Origin: Haloglycomyces albus DSM 45210
Lineage (GTDB): Bacteria; Actinomycetota; Actinomycetes; Mycobacteriales; Micromonosporaceae
Reading direction: 5' to 3'
DNA length: 64,000 nucleotides
Assembly: GCF_000527155.1 (NCBI RefSeq)
Contig: NZ_AZUQ01000001.1
Span: 2,415,615-2,479,614, forward strand
Below the pieces are notes generated by a model. It had not been told where the DNA came from. It saw only the letters and a list, made by a program, of their open reading frames with translations, and did no database searches. Position 1 is the stretch's first letter, and every line of letters begins with the position of its first letter. Shown here piece after piece: positions 63,981 through 64,000 of this stretch. A program made the translations under genes and the position numbers.

Positions 63981-64000
63981 ATGTACACCGATCATCGTTT
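63981..64000 (+). CDS. possible start of a further gene, cut by window end
   Basis: An ATG at 63981, 18 bases after the synthetase-like gene, opens a frame that runs off the window after six codons (MYTDHR). No strong ribosome binding site precedes it. If real it would be the fourth plus-strand gene of the set. Confidence 0.3.

Overview
The window looks like a chromosome segment of a high-GC, Gram-positive actinobacterium. This rests on gene content and local gene order: a GlnX-GlnH-PknG cluster in the mycobacterial order, a glnA2-type glutamine synthetase two genes from glnE, a ctaC-ctaF pair with the actinobacterial subunit IV, a DUF3043 protein beside murA, frequent GTG/TTG starts, and a type-A-like RNase P RNA. 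A member of the Glycomycetaceae or a related family is a reasonable guess, but it is not proven from the sequence.

Layout. 0.2-3.6 kb: nrdR and the B12-dependent ribonucleotide reductase nrdJ. 3.65-10.7 kb, minus strand: a complete signalling cluster running GlnX-like membrane protein, GlnH-like lipoprotein, PknG-like kinase, PP2C phosphatase and FHA protein; the FHA gene carries a 243-bp tandem duplication. 10.9-24.4 kb: sulfotransferase-like gene, SecD-P1-like lipoprotein, a heterodimeric ABC exporter with one degenerate ATP site, a PtpB-type phosphatase, a DUF349 protein, miaA, an aldo/keto reductase, a WG-repeat protein, DUF3043 and murA. 24.7-35.5 kb: nadA, glycerate kinase, an A-type Fe-S carrier, a peptide ABC transporter without ATPase genes, a cysteine desulfurase, ctaC and ctaF. 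35.5-49.6 kb: a NUDIX gene, rnpB (minus strand, 36169-36586), a TauE/SafE exporter, nadE, a repeat-rich intergenic region, panB, a HAD hydrolase, glnA2, an Ada-AlkA fusion, ogt, a glutamine amidotransferase-like gene, glnE and a GH18 enzyme.

A tRNA-Pro(UGG) gene at 49757-49830 marks the change to an accessory region that runs to the window end. It holds a membrane-anchored nuclease toxin with a SUKH-type candidate immunity gene, a decayed ISAs1-type insertion sequence with 80-bp terminal inverted repeats, an AT-rich pair of small orphan genes (one secreted, one membrane), and a broken IS630-type transposase.

The last 5.4 kb is a compact divergent gene set that I cannot match to a known pathway: a radical SAM enzyme with CX14CX2C cysteines (reading frame broken in a C7/G7 tract) coupled to a GT4 glycosyltransferase on the minus strand, and on the plus strand three overlapping genes for a TrpD-like phosphoribosyltransferase, a zinc alcohol dehydrogenase and a tryptophanyl-tRNA-synthetase-like protein. 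Together they look like a small biosynthetic or RNA/nucleoside-modifying pathway. This is the best candidate here for an undescribed system. The cluster may continue past the window end.
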